Positions 1 to 10,600 of a stretch of 64,000 nt of DNA are shown one piece after another. The position numbers were made by a program, and so were the translations under genes. Source of the DNA: Athripsodes cinereus (taxonomy: Eukaryota > Arthropoda > Insecta > Trichoptera > Leptoceridae); contig OX388321.1 of the NCBI GenBank assembly GCA_947579605.1, positions 12,861,427 through 12,925,426 of the forward strand. Direction: 5' to 3'. The first letter of the stretch is position 1. Every line of letters starts with the position of its first letter. The notes below the pieces were generated by a model that was given only the letters and a program-made list of their open reading frames with translations, had not been told where the DNA came from and made no database searches.

Positions 1-109
1 TTACATTTATGCATTTATGTATCAACCTAGGTACAATAAGTATACACAATAATATCAACTTGGACATGTGCAACGAATGATTTAGGAAATGATGACAAAG
101 AGGATATAC

Positions 110-345
110 TTGTCTAACAGAAGGCATCCCGGGAAGTCTCGGGTTCGATTCCCGGCCAGGGCAAAATGAAGAATGATCTTTTTTCAAATTGTCCTGGGTC
201 TGGGTGTTACATGTGTATGTGTTCAGTGCATTGTATATATGTGTATCGTCGTGTTAGTACCCAAAATACAAGATTCATATCCTAGTTTGGGACTAGCTCG
301 GTTTCTGTGAATTGTCTATACGAGTTGTGTTATAAAAAAAAATGC
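110..345 (+). repeat. tRNA-derived SINE, 5'-truncated
   Basis: The pol III B-box GGTTCGATTCC is at 142-152. It is followed by a body containing TAGTTTGGGACTAGCTCGG and ends in an A-rich tail near 335-343. The A-box half is missing or decayed. A relative lies on the opposite strand at 455-590. Confidence 0.6.
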
Positions 346-454
346 ACTAAGCACATTGAGTTGTATAACTGATATTTTTATGATACTGTTTTATTCTGTA
401 ATATTGTAACCAAGTAATTTTTGTAATATTGAAGAATAAAAATAAGATTAATAA

Positions 455-590
455 AAATGTAACACCCAGAACACTTTGAAAAAGGTAATTCTTCATTTTG
501 CTCTGGCCGGGAATCGAACAAGGGACCTCGTGACTCAAAGGCAAGAGCATTATCTCCGTGCCACGCCAGCCGCCAGAGAGATTATAATGT
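455..590 (-). repeat. tRNA-derived SINE head, same family as 110-345
   Basis: On the minus strand a tRNA-like head with B-box TGTTCGATTCC (complement of 510-520) is followed by CCGGCCAGAGCAAAATGAAG, nearly the same as the plus copy at 151-171. The two copies form a loose inverted pair about 250 bp apart. Confidence 0.6.
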
Positions 591-900
591 TGGTGTCTTT
601 ATACAGTATTTTGAAGTACAGCCATTCGATAATAGCATTGTTGTATATATCTATTGTTATTACCTGCTGACTCGGTTGTAAATAGTGCGGTATGTGAAGA
701 GTGTGGTATGGTGCAAGCGAGAAAGAAGCAAATGTATTCATAATAATCATAATATACGAACTACGTAGTATTCTTACTGAATTCTTATAAGAAATTAATT
801 CGAAAGATTTTAATTCGTATCTAGGAAACAACAGCGGGGAAAGGGAAGATGCAGATCGCGCGGAGGGAGAAATCTACCGTAGAACGCATTTTCGAAATCT
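591..900. other. No gene seen
   Basis: AT-rich sequence with scattered stops on both strands; no recognised repeat or gene signal. Confidence 0.5.
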
Positions 901-924
901 TACGGCGCTACACCCTACCCTTAA

Positions 925-1180
925 ACCAGTGATGGGAAAAGTACGGCCATTCAAGGTAGTCAATCCGGCCCGCGACATGATTTTGAATAACACTATAAAA
1001 TGAACAACTTTTAGAAGCTCAGTCACAGTTTCGTCTGTCACATACGCCTTCATACTCATCTAAAGAATAATCAATTTATGTACCTTTTTGTAGCATATTA
1101 GAATATAAGTTCTGTATGATTAAAAGTCAAAAATAAAGTTTAACACTTAAAAAAAACTGTTATGGTCTTTTTTCCGGCCC
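925..1180. repeat. Decayed hAT-like fragment
   Basis: CAGTGATGGGAAAAGTACGG near 929 resembles a hAT terminus, and CCGGCCCGCG recurs near 966 and 1173. No matching pair of ends or target duplication was found. Confidence 0.3.
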
Positions 1181-1185
1181 GCGTC

Positions 1186-1300
1186 GATTTTTTATTTATT
1201 TATTTCAATCAATATACGGCATTTGCCTTTTACAATGCTTATATAATAAACATAAAACATTTTGAAATCTGCAATCATACATAATAATTATGTTATTTTA
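1186..1300 (-). repeat. LINE 3'-tail fragment, ATTT-rich
   Basis: An ATTTATTT tract followed by CAATATACGGCATTTGCC, which resembles 9436-9600 and 39258-39315. The pattern fits the 3' end of a minus-strand non-LTR element with an (AAAT)n tail. Confidence 0.4.
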
Positions 1301-1742
1301 GGTTGCATACGTATCTACCTACCCATTTATCAATATAAATATAATGCATTCCTCAGTGCTGTCCATTACATGTAGGTACATATCGGCGAACATACAACAA
1401 TAATATTTCACACAATACAACCGAACCAACGCACTGTGGATCAGTACTTATAAATTCAGATATACTAATTAAAAATAAAATATAACCAAAATAAATTATC
1501 CAAAAACATAATGTCATAACCAAAACATAAATTTACTTTTATCTGATGTGTAAATTTAACACCTAAAAGGCTTAAAGAAGGCAACGTCACCATATTTTGG
1601 TAGTTTTCCAGATGGGATGTGAAATCAGAACCATGCTTTTCCCGAGGTGTGCTTTGTCAAATTAAGTTATAGGGCGACATTTAAATTTACTCATCTATTT
1701 GTATTATTCATATCACGTATTTCTAAGCTAACTCAGAAATGA

Positions 1743-1880
1743 TATTTATTTTATTTATTTATTTTATTTAACAATAATTATACAGACATTACAATACATA
1801 GACTATTTGATAAAACTTAAATCTAAACATCCTCCTTATAGAGACAAGTCTCGTGTAAAGGAGGGTTAACATGATGAAGA
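1743..1880 (-). repeat. LINE 3'-tail fragment, ATTT-rich
   Basis: An ATTTATTTATTT tract followed by ACAATAATTATACAGACATTAC, similar in layout to the tails at 21451 and 48000. It is followed by a purine-rich segment and then the (CA)n tract. Confidence 0.4.
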
Positions 1881-1902
1881 TATAAACATACATTTATTCA
1901 CT

Positions 1903-2057
<155 letters not shown>

Positions 2058-2389
2058 TTATATAGATATATTTCGATAGAGTCTTTCAAACTACAGTCTG
2101 TGATCCAATAAAAATATTTTTGAATGTTTTGACGAGACAGGAAATCATATAATTCTATGCCGAAATTCATAGTCAGCGATGAGACTTGCAAAGCATTCTG
2201 TTCTGTATTTAATACAAAATATGATATATTTCAGAAAAGATGTTCCTTTAAATATTTTTATATAATAATTATGTAGTCGTGTTTGCCCCTTTATAAGTTA
2301 TACATATGTTTTTATAGCCTCGTACTTTTCCTCAATAAATAATTTATATAGCGTACTTTAAGAGCGTAAAAATAAAAATAACTAAAACT

Positions 2390-2740
2390 ATACTATACCC
2401 TCACAACATGTCCCAGGAGGGGTATAGTCTGTACGCGACTAACTTAGCGCTCTCTACATTGATTTTGTGTGTTGAGAGCGCGAAGTTAGTTGCGTACAAG
2501 CTATAGGCAGAGAGAACGGAACGCCATATAGATCTATCCTTACATACTTCTTTCGCTTCCTCTACATTCATCTAGTTTCTCGTACATGCACCCCGATTTC
2601 TCTTACTCAACACGCGGCCGTCCTTAAGAATTTGGTCCACGTGACCAAGCCACGAGGTTCTTGGACGTCCGCACTTCCTCACACCCCTTCATTCAGATAA
2701 ATACATCCTCTTCGTAATTCTTTCATCGTACATTCGCTCA
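2390..2740 (-). repeat. LINE-B 3' fragment, split by a 79-bp MITE
   Basis: On the minus strand this encodes the C-terminal basic motif KRGRPRTTWLDH-like and WRSVLS-like sequence, and then runs into the 3' end ending TATAGTATAG. It matches copies at 35270-35745 and 57600-57850. A MITE at 2425-2503 interrupts it. Confidence 0.8.
2425..2503. mobile_element. 79-bp hairpin MITE, TA target duplication
   Basis: The termini TAGTCTGTACGCGACTAACT and the inverse of AGTTAGTTGCGTACAAGCTA form a hairpin over most of the length. TA flanks both sides (2423-2424 and 2504-2505). Related LINE-B copies in this window lack the insert at this point, which fixes the boundaries. The TA duplication fits Tc1/mariner-type mobilisation. 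Confidence 0.75.
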
Positions 2741-2905
2741 ACATGTCCAAATTCTTAACATTGTTCATTGATTTCCAAGAATCCACTTTTTTTAATATTG
2801 AAACCATGTAACATCTATTTTTGCAGTATTATTTATAAATAATGTGTTAAAAGGAGTGTACCTAATATTCCTAACTATAAACCTGTTTTCAATTTTTTTC
2901 CTTTA

Positions 2906-2907
<2 letters not shown>

Positions 2908-2941
<34 letters not shown>

Positions 2942-3590
2942 TAAAAAATATTACAAGTAAATATTACAAGTCCTGTTAAGTCTTTTATAAGACTTGTCAA
3001 CAGGTTCTTTTTTATATATCCATATACAAATATAATTCAATGTTTTGATATTTTACAAAGGTTACAAAATCATTTTTACATATAAATTATTATTCCAATA
3101 TATTATCTTAATTCCTTACTTAAAAATATATACATACTCTTCCTGACTATAATACTATACTCATTATTATAACTAGAATACTACAATACTAATATGCTAA
3201 CATGTCTGAGACTTTACTAGGTAGGTACTATAAAACATGCTTATTTATCAACTTATACTTAATACTAATACATTGTAGTGTTTAAAAATCAACAATTTAA
3301 CTTAAAAAACGAAATAAACTGTGGTCTTAAGTACTTTAGTACATATAAATCTATGGGTCTTAATTGCAATTATTCTTGTAATAAAATTTTTTATAACTCT
3401 TGTTCCTTACAAATCAATCAACTCCCTATAATTTATTTTATTTTGTATGACAATATTAAATTTTATAAAGCATTTATGATATCAATATTATTTACAGTCC
3501 ATTGTTTCATAAGAATCTTTAACCTACCTAGTCTATGGGTATTTTTAATATTTTTTGGTAGCATATTTATTATTTTGGGTATTATATAGT
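2908..3590. repeat. Poly(T) tract and AT-rich flank
   Basis: About 30 T residues (2909-2939) probably mark the A-tail of a retroelement inserted on the minus strand. The rest to 3590 is AT-rich; its 103-codon open frame shows no domain. Confidence 0.4.
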
Positions 3591-3599
3591 CTCGGGTTC

Positions 3600-4932
3600 T
3601 CATACCGTATTTATTATTTACTTTTGGAATTACCAATCCTTCATTATGTCATCATTATTAGTTAGTTAGGTACATATTCTAAGATTCGTAAATTACAAGT
3701 TGGGTTTTTCTAGAAACGAACTAAACTATGATATGTTGCAATCTCACCTCAAGCTGGAAAATTTAAGTGATAGGAGAATTATTAACGATCTTATTTTTTT
3801 ATATAGAATTATAAATAATATTGTTGACAGCCCTGATTTGTGTAATCTCATTCAATATAGAGTACCTAGCCGCAGTACAAGAAGCCGTGAGCTCTTTTTT
3901 TGTAACAATCACAACACAAATTATATTAGAAATACAATAGCGCCCCGGTTACATCGCCTCGGTAATCAATTTTTGAGTGATATAGATGTATTTAATATTA
4001 GTCCCGCCAGATTTAGGAAACTGTTGAGGGATATGTTTGGTCCTAATCTTGATGTATCGCCAGATAGAAATATTTAATTTTTGATTGGAAAGAAAGGAAT
4101 GCTTGGTCTAAATAAATTTTGAACTTTGTAATTTTTACATGTAGGTATAGTATAATTTTCAGGATGGGGAAGGGAAGGCATTTAAACTGTAGATATATAT
4201 GTTTTTTAGTTATTTGTTTGGTTTGATATTTGTTAGTATAAAGAAAGATTATTTTTTTTATTGTTTTTTTCATTAAATTGTTTTTGTTTTGAAGATAATC
4301 TGATTTCTATGTACATTGATTGATTGTTCGAATTTTGATTTTTCAAAGTGTTTTAATCTTTAAGTTCTATTAAAGCATTTTTATAGTAATGGATAGGTAT
4401 AATAATTTTAAAATATTTTATGATGTAAATAGTTATGTGTTTTTTTTATTCCCTGAACCGCATAAGCCGGTTCATACTGTATTTTGTTTGTCATATTATA
4501 ATATTGTATTTAGTATAATGCATCGGTGTGTAGGCGAGTACATAGTGAGAGCCGGGTTTGTGCTGCAGGTGCATACCTATAGAAGTACCTACCTAATTGG
4601 TATTGGTCAGTTTTGCTCCTCTTGGTTGTTGTTACAAGTGCTTGCCTACTGATGCTCAGATATACATATTATATATATATTTTTTTAATATTATTTGCAG
4701 TATTGTGAGACTGTTCCATATGGATACCTACTATTTTCGTTGTCTATATATATAGTACCTACCTATACTTTTGTTTTAATAATATCTGGTTGCTTTTTTT
4801 TGTTATCACTTGGGTTATAAATATGAATAACTTAACACCAAATAATATGTTTATATGTTTATATATGTTTATATCTTGTAAATGGCAATGTTTGCCGTGA
4901 ATTGAATAGTAAATAAATAAATAAATAAATAT
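3600..4932 (+). repeat. Non-LTR retrotransposon 3' end (C-terminus and 3' UTR)
   Basis: An open frame at 3700-4077 includes LSDRRIINDLIFLYRIINN and a VPSR segment, the region that follows the reverse transcriptase in jockey/CR1-superfamily LINEs. About 850 bp of 3' UTR follow, ending in (AAAT)n at about 4912-4930. The copy is 5'-truncated and not active. Confidence 0.65.
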
Positions 4933-5086
4933 AAACAGAGATGTGCAAAATACTTTCAAAAAAGTATTTAAATGCAAATACTTTGAATTTTAGTATTTCA
5001 AATACAAAATACTTTTTCAAATTAGTATTTAAATACAAAATACGTATTTTGAAAATACTTTTTTTCAAATACTTTTTACAAATAGT

Positions 5087-5548
5087 TGAACAAGGTGTAT
5101 GACAGGGGTATTCAATGTTCCCAGCACTCTTTAACTGTTATATACAGCGAGCCATTGATGAATTGATAGAAGAAATGAAGAACTGGACAAGAGTATAGAT
5201 AAATCGAAAAAAGTTTGACATGATTCGATATAGCATTGCTTGCAGATTATGAAGACGAGTGGAATAATGCTAAGGCATAGTTGGCATTACTAAGGTAAGA
5301 ACTGTCAAAATACAACATGGAAATAAATAAAGAGCAAACAAAATGAATGATTGTTGGAAGAGGCAACTGCGAACATTGCCATTCTTTCTTTGTTGTCGCT
5401 CCATCAGTGCTGAGGATTGTGACCATCATTTGTATAGGTGTGGACAAAATGCTTCCAGTGACTCCGATTCTCCGCTCTTCGCAGCGCCCTAAGAGAATTC
5501 CTGTACTTGGGCAGCAGAATAAATCAGGATGGATACTCCAAATCTGAA
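5087..5548 (+). repeat. LINE-A reverse-transcriptase relic
   Basis: Translation with frameshifts gives GVQQGYSMFPALFN-like RT sequence, then EATANIAI and REFLYLGSRINQDGYSKSEI, the same as the LINE-A copy at 22088-22889. There are several stops and frameshifts, so it is dead. Confidence 0.7.
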
Positions 5549-5990
5549 ATCGTATGGACTACTGCAACATAATATACACAGGACTGCTCCAGATCCATCC
5601 CAATCGTCTTGAGATGGTTTTGAATGCTACCGCTGGACTATTTACAGAAAGAATAACATCACTTCACTACTAAGAAGTCTACACTAAGAGTCCCAGAGAG
5701 AGTTGTGATTAAATTGTGCCTCATTGTCCACAAGGTAGCACACCACCCACATGTCTCACTGAGTTTTTTCGTTGAGGAAAATCTGAGGGGAAGACTGCGC
5801 TCAACCTCTACTGCCTTGGACAAACTTTTGGAAACAATAAGATCTCCAAATTTGCAGAAAGGAGAATCAGAGTCACAGCACCAACTGCCTGGAACAACTT
5901 GCCCGCAGACAAAGTTGAAAACGCTACCGTTCAGGAGAAGTCATAGCGTCCTTGAAATGGTCACGGATCATTAAACGGCGCCATATATAA
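5549..5990 (+). repeat. CR1/L2-like LINE C-terminal relic
   Basis: It reads in broken frames as MDYCNIIYTGLLQIHPN-like, TCLTEFF and APTAWNNLPADK, the C-terminal region downstream of RT in CR1/L2-type LINEs (compare 17845-18786). It abuts LINE-A sequence at about 5548 with no spacer. Confidence 0.6.
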
Positions 5991-6905
5991 ATTGTATCTT
6001 CTATCAGTGCCATATCAGGTCCCCCCGACGTTGGCGATCACTCTAGAGAATGCCTCCCTGTCTCGCGCTGTGCGGACCAGAGGCCTGAGTCAATAACACA
6101 TTTTCGCGTTACGTTTTCGTTCCGTTAACGTTCGAGTATAGACAAAGTTGCAAGCAAGTGTCAATTTCGTTGCTAAGATACACAATAGTTACAAAAATTA
6201 ACACTTTGGCGCAACCTCGTCTGCATTTGAACGCTAACGGAACGAAAACGTAACGTGAAAATGTGTTATTGACTCAGGCCTCAGCTCTCCCATCCGTGTT
6301 ATTCCGGTCCATTGCCGTATATTCCGCAGCCACGACATCTGCCTCCTTCCCACTCCACGACGTCCCTCAATCTTGCCTTCTATTATCAACTGCAGAAGCC
6401 GATACTTATCGCCTTGCAGGATGTGGCCCAAATATGAGACTTTACGAACCTTAATATTTGTCAGGAGCTCTCTATTTGTATGTGCTCTGCGTAGTACTTC
6501 TGTATTGGACACCAAGTCTGTCCACGGTATTCGAAGCATTCTTCGATGAATCCACATCTTGAATGCCTCTAACCGATTCATTGTGTTAACTTTAAGTGTC
6601 CAAGTTTCGCAACCATACAACAGCACAGACCAGATATAACACTTTATCATTCTCTGACGGAGCTTCAAATTAAGGTTAACATTGCAGAATAGTGCTTTCA
6701 TCTTATTAAAAGTGGCTCTTGCTATTTCGATTCTGCGTTTCATCTCAATATCGGGATCCAAGGACTGCGTTATAACACTGCCGAGATATGTGAACTTTTC
6801 TACCCTTTCAACATTTATACCCTTTAACTGAAGAGATGCTGTAGAGTAGTCTAGTCGTCCGAAGGTCATCCACTTGGTTTAATTGACATTAATGTTTAAT
6901 CCTTT
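5991..6905 (-). repeat. LINE-D 3' coding relic, split by a MITE
   Basis: The minus-strand frame of 6234-6869 holds YLGSVITQSLDPDIEMKRRI, LLYGCETWTLK and YLGHILQGDKY, the connection and C-terminal region of an RTE/L1-type endonuclease-reverse transcriptase. The reading resumes at 5995-6080 beyond the MITE at 6080-6282. The amino-terminal endonuclease and RT core are missing. Confidence 0.75.
6080..6282. mobile_element. 203-bp MITE, family of three in this window
   Basis: Inverted ends GAGGCCTGAGTCAATAACAC and its complement extend about 48 bp with one mismatch. The GCGTTACGTTTTCGTT core is shared with 23397-23590 and 37691-37867. It interrupts LINE-D coding sequence. Confidence 0.8.
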
Positions 6906-7283
6906 TTAATCCTTTAATAAATTGTATAAATCATAATTTTTATGTGTGTACATCTCAAATATGGAGTACTACCATGAAAACGTTGTATTTGTAATTCCAC
7001 ATATTGACAAAGAAAAATGCACACGCGTATATCAATTACTGGCAAAATTTTGTTTCAAACGAATAAAAAGGTATTTCGTAAAAGTATTTTGTGTAAAATA
7101 CAAAATACTCAACAAAAGTATTTCAAATAAAATACAAAATACTTTTGACAACAAGGTATTTGAAATACAAATACCAAATAAGTATTTAGTATTCTGTATT
7201 TGTATTTTAAATACCAAATACGTATTTAGTATCCTGTATTTGTATTTTAAATACTTTTATTTCAAATACGTCACATCTCTGCA

Positions 7284-7290
7284 TATAAAT
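7284..7290 (+). promoter_or_regulatory. Possible TATA box of the P450 gene
   Basis: TATAAAT lies 160 bp before the start codon, at the right edge of the hAT-like element ending at 7281. In such AT-rich DNA the match alone is weak; only its position favours it. Confidence 0.22.
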
Positions 7291-7449
7291 ATACACGATA
7301 CTATTGAATTGTTTGTTGTTTCAAAGTTTATTCAAGAGTGTTGGTTGTTTAAAACCGCTCGTATTCGAGGAAATGAGGTTGTGAATTAATTTAAAAAAAG
7401 GTTATAACACGGTGTCTCTTATTTACATATGACAATATATTAGTTAATC

Positions 7450-7645
7450 ATGATCTCTATATTTGGGAAGGATATATTGTCATCAGTGTTAGTGAAAGTA
7501 GTCCTATTGATCCTAATCGCAGTATGGACGAAATGGATATGGGACAGGAGGAAGATTTACGCCCTCAGTTACAAGTTACCAGGACCTGTTGCATTACCAT
7601 TGATTGGAAATTTGATACAACTAGGATGCTTCACAGATCATAGAA
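7450..7645 (+). CDS. P450 exon 1 (membrane anchor, proline-rich hinge)
   Basis: ATG at 7450 begins residues 1-65 plus one base, and the donor is GTAAGT at 7646. The exon holds the hydrophobic signal anchor, the basic stop-transfer stretch WDRRK and the LPGP hinge. The ATG was chosen because it is the first in frame ahead of a canonical anchor of the usual length. Confidence 0.9.
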
Positions 7646-10600
7646 GTAAGTTACTAAAAATCATTTATTTATTTCTCTTATCTACGGCTTTTAGTCTTTT
7701 ACATAATTTTTTACAATAATTAATTCATAAACATAAAAACAAAAATAAAACCTCAATAAATCAATGAAACAATTAAAATATTGACTATAAACATCACAAT
7801 GATTTTGAATGCAGTTTATTAAAAAAAAATACCATACATACGTGTTTTATTATGATTTTTTTAGTGTTTTTTGTTGATTAAGTTTAATTTATCAACCGAC
7901 AGTTCTTGGTGGAAGTTTATATTGATGATTTTTTTTTTTTTAAAAAGATATATCTGGGTTTCTGTTTAAAACCCAAATACAACCTTATACACCTTTCACA
8001 GTAAACTACTAAAAGCTTGTGTCGTGAAAGGGGAGTTTGCCGGCACCTGGTATCGAACCACGGACCCCATGTTCACGAGGCCAAGACTCTACCTCCAGGC
8101 TACCGACGAACTCATTTTTAAAATGAAACACAATATCTAGTTATTCTCAAGGGCGCCAGTAATGAGGGCGGTTTTTATTTTTCTTCTTTGGTACCTATAA
8201 TATATGTGATGTGTTACACATACCTGTATTTTATAGATTTATTTTTTAAATTTATTTGAAATTTATTTATATATAATTTTTTGATAATTTATATATAAAT
8301 TTATATATAATTTTTTGAGCAAATTCACTAACAAAAATCGTTACATTTATAGGAATGATACAGCGTTTGATGAAAATGAAGGAAGACTATGGAAGTTTCT
8401 TTAGAGTTTGGTTTGGACCTATAGTCATGATTAGCATTACTGACGCAGACGATTTTAAGGTTCGTATAGCCGATAAATAAATCATTTTGTCGTGTATTTT
8501 ATTTTATTTTATTTTGTATTTTATTGTATTCGCAAACAAAAATTATACGAGTATGATAAGATACTACGAAATGATGTAATTCCAATAATTCTAAATGATT
8601 TTAAGGTTTGCCTGACTATTATTTCATTCAGAAAGTACCTATATGACACGTAATTATGGCAGTTCCTTTATAGTAGAAATGCAGAAAATATTTGAGTTCC
8701 ACACCCTTTATATGTAAGCCTTTTGTTTCTACTACATTCTCTTACTTCTTTTCCATGTGTTTAAATTGATCTGAGAGATATCAATGATAAACGTGTCAAA
8801 ATGACATATTATCCACATGTGACGCAAGAGAGACCACCCGTTATACACATGTGGCTAGGTCATTATTGTAGTTGACTGTTTCTTAAGTTAATTAACCAGA
8901 GATACAGAGGAAAGCCATCAAGTGATGCAAAGGGCAGTTGATTATATTAAATACTTGGACGTAGAGCTATTGTTCTTAGATGACTCTATGCACTGAGGTT
9001 ACTTGCATACGATGATGATAATGATGTCAAAATGCCAATGTGAAATATTTCCGATCTAACATGATCATGTTTAGAATATTAAATTTTCTTTTATTTATTG
9101 CTTAGTTTGATAATGACTTTGTTTGTCAAAACCAAATCACTATATTGTAATTCAATATATAAAGTAAAGGTTAAACCAATTGTGATTTCTTTCATATATT
9201 TAATTTATTGTTTAACTGGATTTGGAAACAACGCGCAAGCGGTCCTCTTCGTACCAATAAAGAAATAATACAGTAAACCTCATTGCTAAATTTAAGATGT
9301 AAAATATCTTTATATTTGAAAATTCCTGCCATTTTATGACATTTGTAAACTTACGGAAAGGAGTGGGAGACCAATGCATAGCTGGGTGCTCCATATCTGT
9401 GAATACGGAATGTTGCATATTCCCAATTAAATTAAATAATATTTATTTATTTATTTACATTTTTATACGGCAGAGTCTTTTACATGAGAAATCAAAAAAA
9501 CAACAATAACATTTGACAGACGATGACAAAAATACAGTTTGTAGCAGGATGCACACAAATTGATTATAAATTATATAAATATTCCTGAATAAAATTTAAT
9601 TTGTAGGTACAAAAAAAAAAATTGTAAAATGAGTCTGTTATAATAAATAATTAATAGTCAAAAGAAAATGTTAGTACTTAATGGATTTTGAATCCAGAAA
9701 TAAAATAATTCAGAAAAAAATAGTTAATGAATGTCAATAATAAAAAATATAGGATATATACCTAGGATAGGGTGTATAGATAAACAAGAATATTAATAGT
9801 ACATAGCGATAAATTCTCTTATTTCACTTCAATCATGTTCAAATCATCTTTTATATGTTAAATTCATATGTATGTATGTATTATTTCTTAAGACGTTAGA
9901 AACAAAATAAACGCTCAACGAAGTAAACTAATTATTCAAAAAATATCTATCATAATGTTCCAATTATCATAATTTTTTTAATTTTGGTTTTTGTTCACTG
10001 GTTTTTATATTTGTGTCATTATTTTAAGCATTCATTTATTTAAGTTTTTTACATTAACTGTATTTTAGAATGTGCTGACTAGTAAAGCAACTTATAATAA
10101 GGGATTCTCATATGATCTGCTTAGGTATACAATGGATGGTGGGATTCTAGTATTGTCTGGTAAGTGATAAAATATATAATAACCAAATATCTTTTAACAT
10201 AATTAATATTGTCGATCGAATTTAAATATGCATAAAACACTTCGATGTTTTACGATAGCCTGATGATGAGAGGGGTCAAGCGGAATTTCTTTAACGAAAA
10301 ATAATTCTCGCGATAAATTAAGTAGGTAATATACATATTACGTAAAAGTACAAATATATTTTTTTTATCCTAAGTTAATTTGTACCCACAAATATAGCCA
10401 CGTATACGATAAGAAAAGTTGATTCACTCTAAAAGTTTTTTTTTCACTAAACTTTAATATAATTTATTTTTTATTTTATTTTATTTTTACAATCTCAGAG
10501 AATCAAACAGTCATAACATACTCGTAACATATTAAAAATAAACACACTCAACATGTGGACCAGCAAAGCATCCGCACTTACCAGAAAGTTTAAAAAAGTT

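Larger units (their letters stand above)
4936..7281. mobile_element. hAT-like element with AATACTTT-rich arms, filled by nested insertions
   Basis: CAGAGATGTG at 4936 pairs with CACATCTCTG ending at 7281. Both arms (4936-5086 and about 6920-7281) are built of short AAAATACTTT/AAATACAAAAT motifs. The flanking 8-mers AATATAAA and CATATAAA match at 7 of 8 positions, a plausible hAT target duplication. The inside holds two plus-strand LINE pieces, one minus-strand LINE and a MITE. Confidence 0.65.

Noticed and set aside
141..152. Possible tRNA gene (perfect B-box)
   Set aside because: No cloverleaf can be formed and no A-box at the right spacing. The sequence recurs inverted at 510 with a shared body, so it is SINE.
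510..590. Possible minus-strand tRNA gene
   Set aside because: tRNA-like head but mismatched stems, followed by SINE body.
3278..3589. 103-codon open frame
   Set aside because: Low-complexity AT-rich composition, no domain, next to LINE debris.
6946..7389. 147-codon open frame upstream of the P450
   Set aside because: It runs through the AAATACAAAATAC arm of the hAT-like element; the Lys/Asn/Tyr-rich product reflects repeats.
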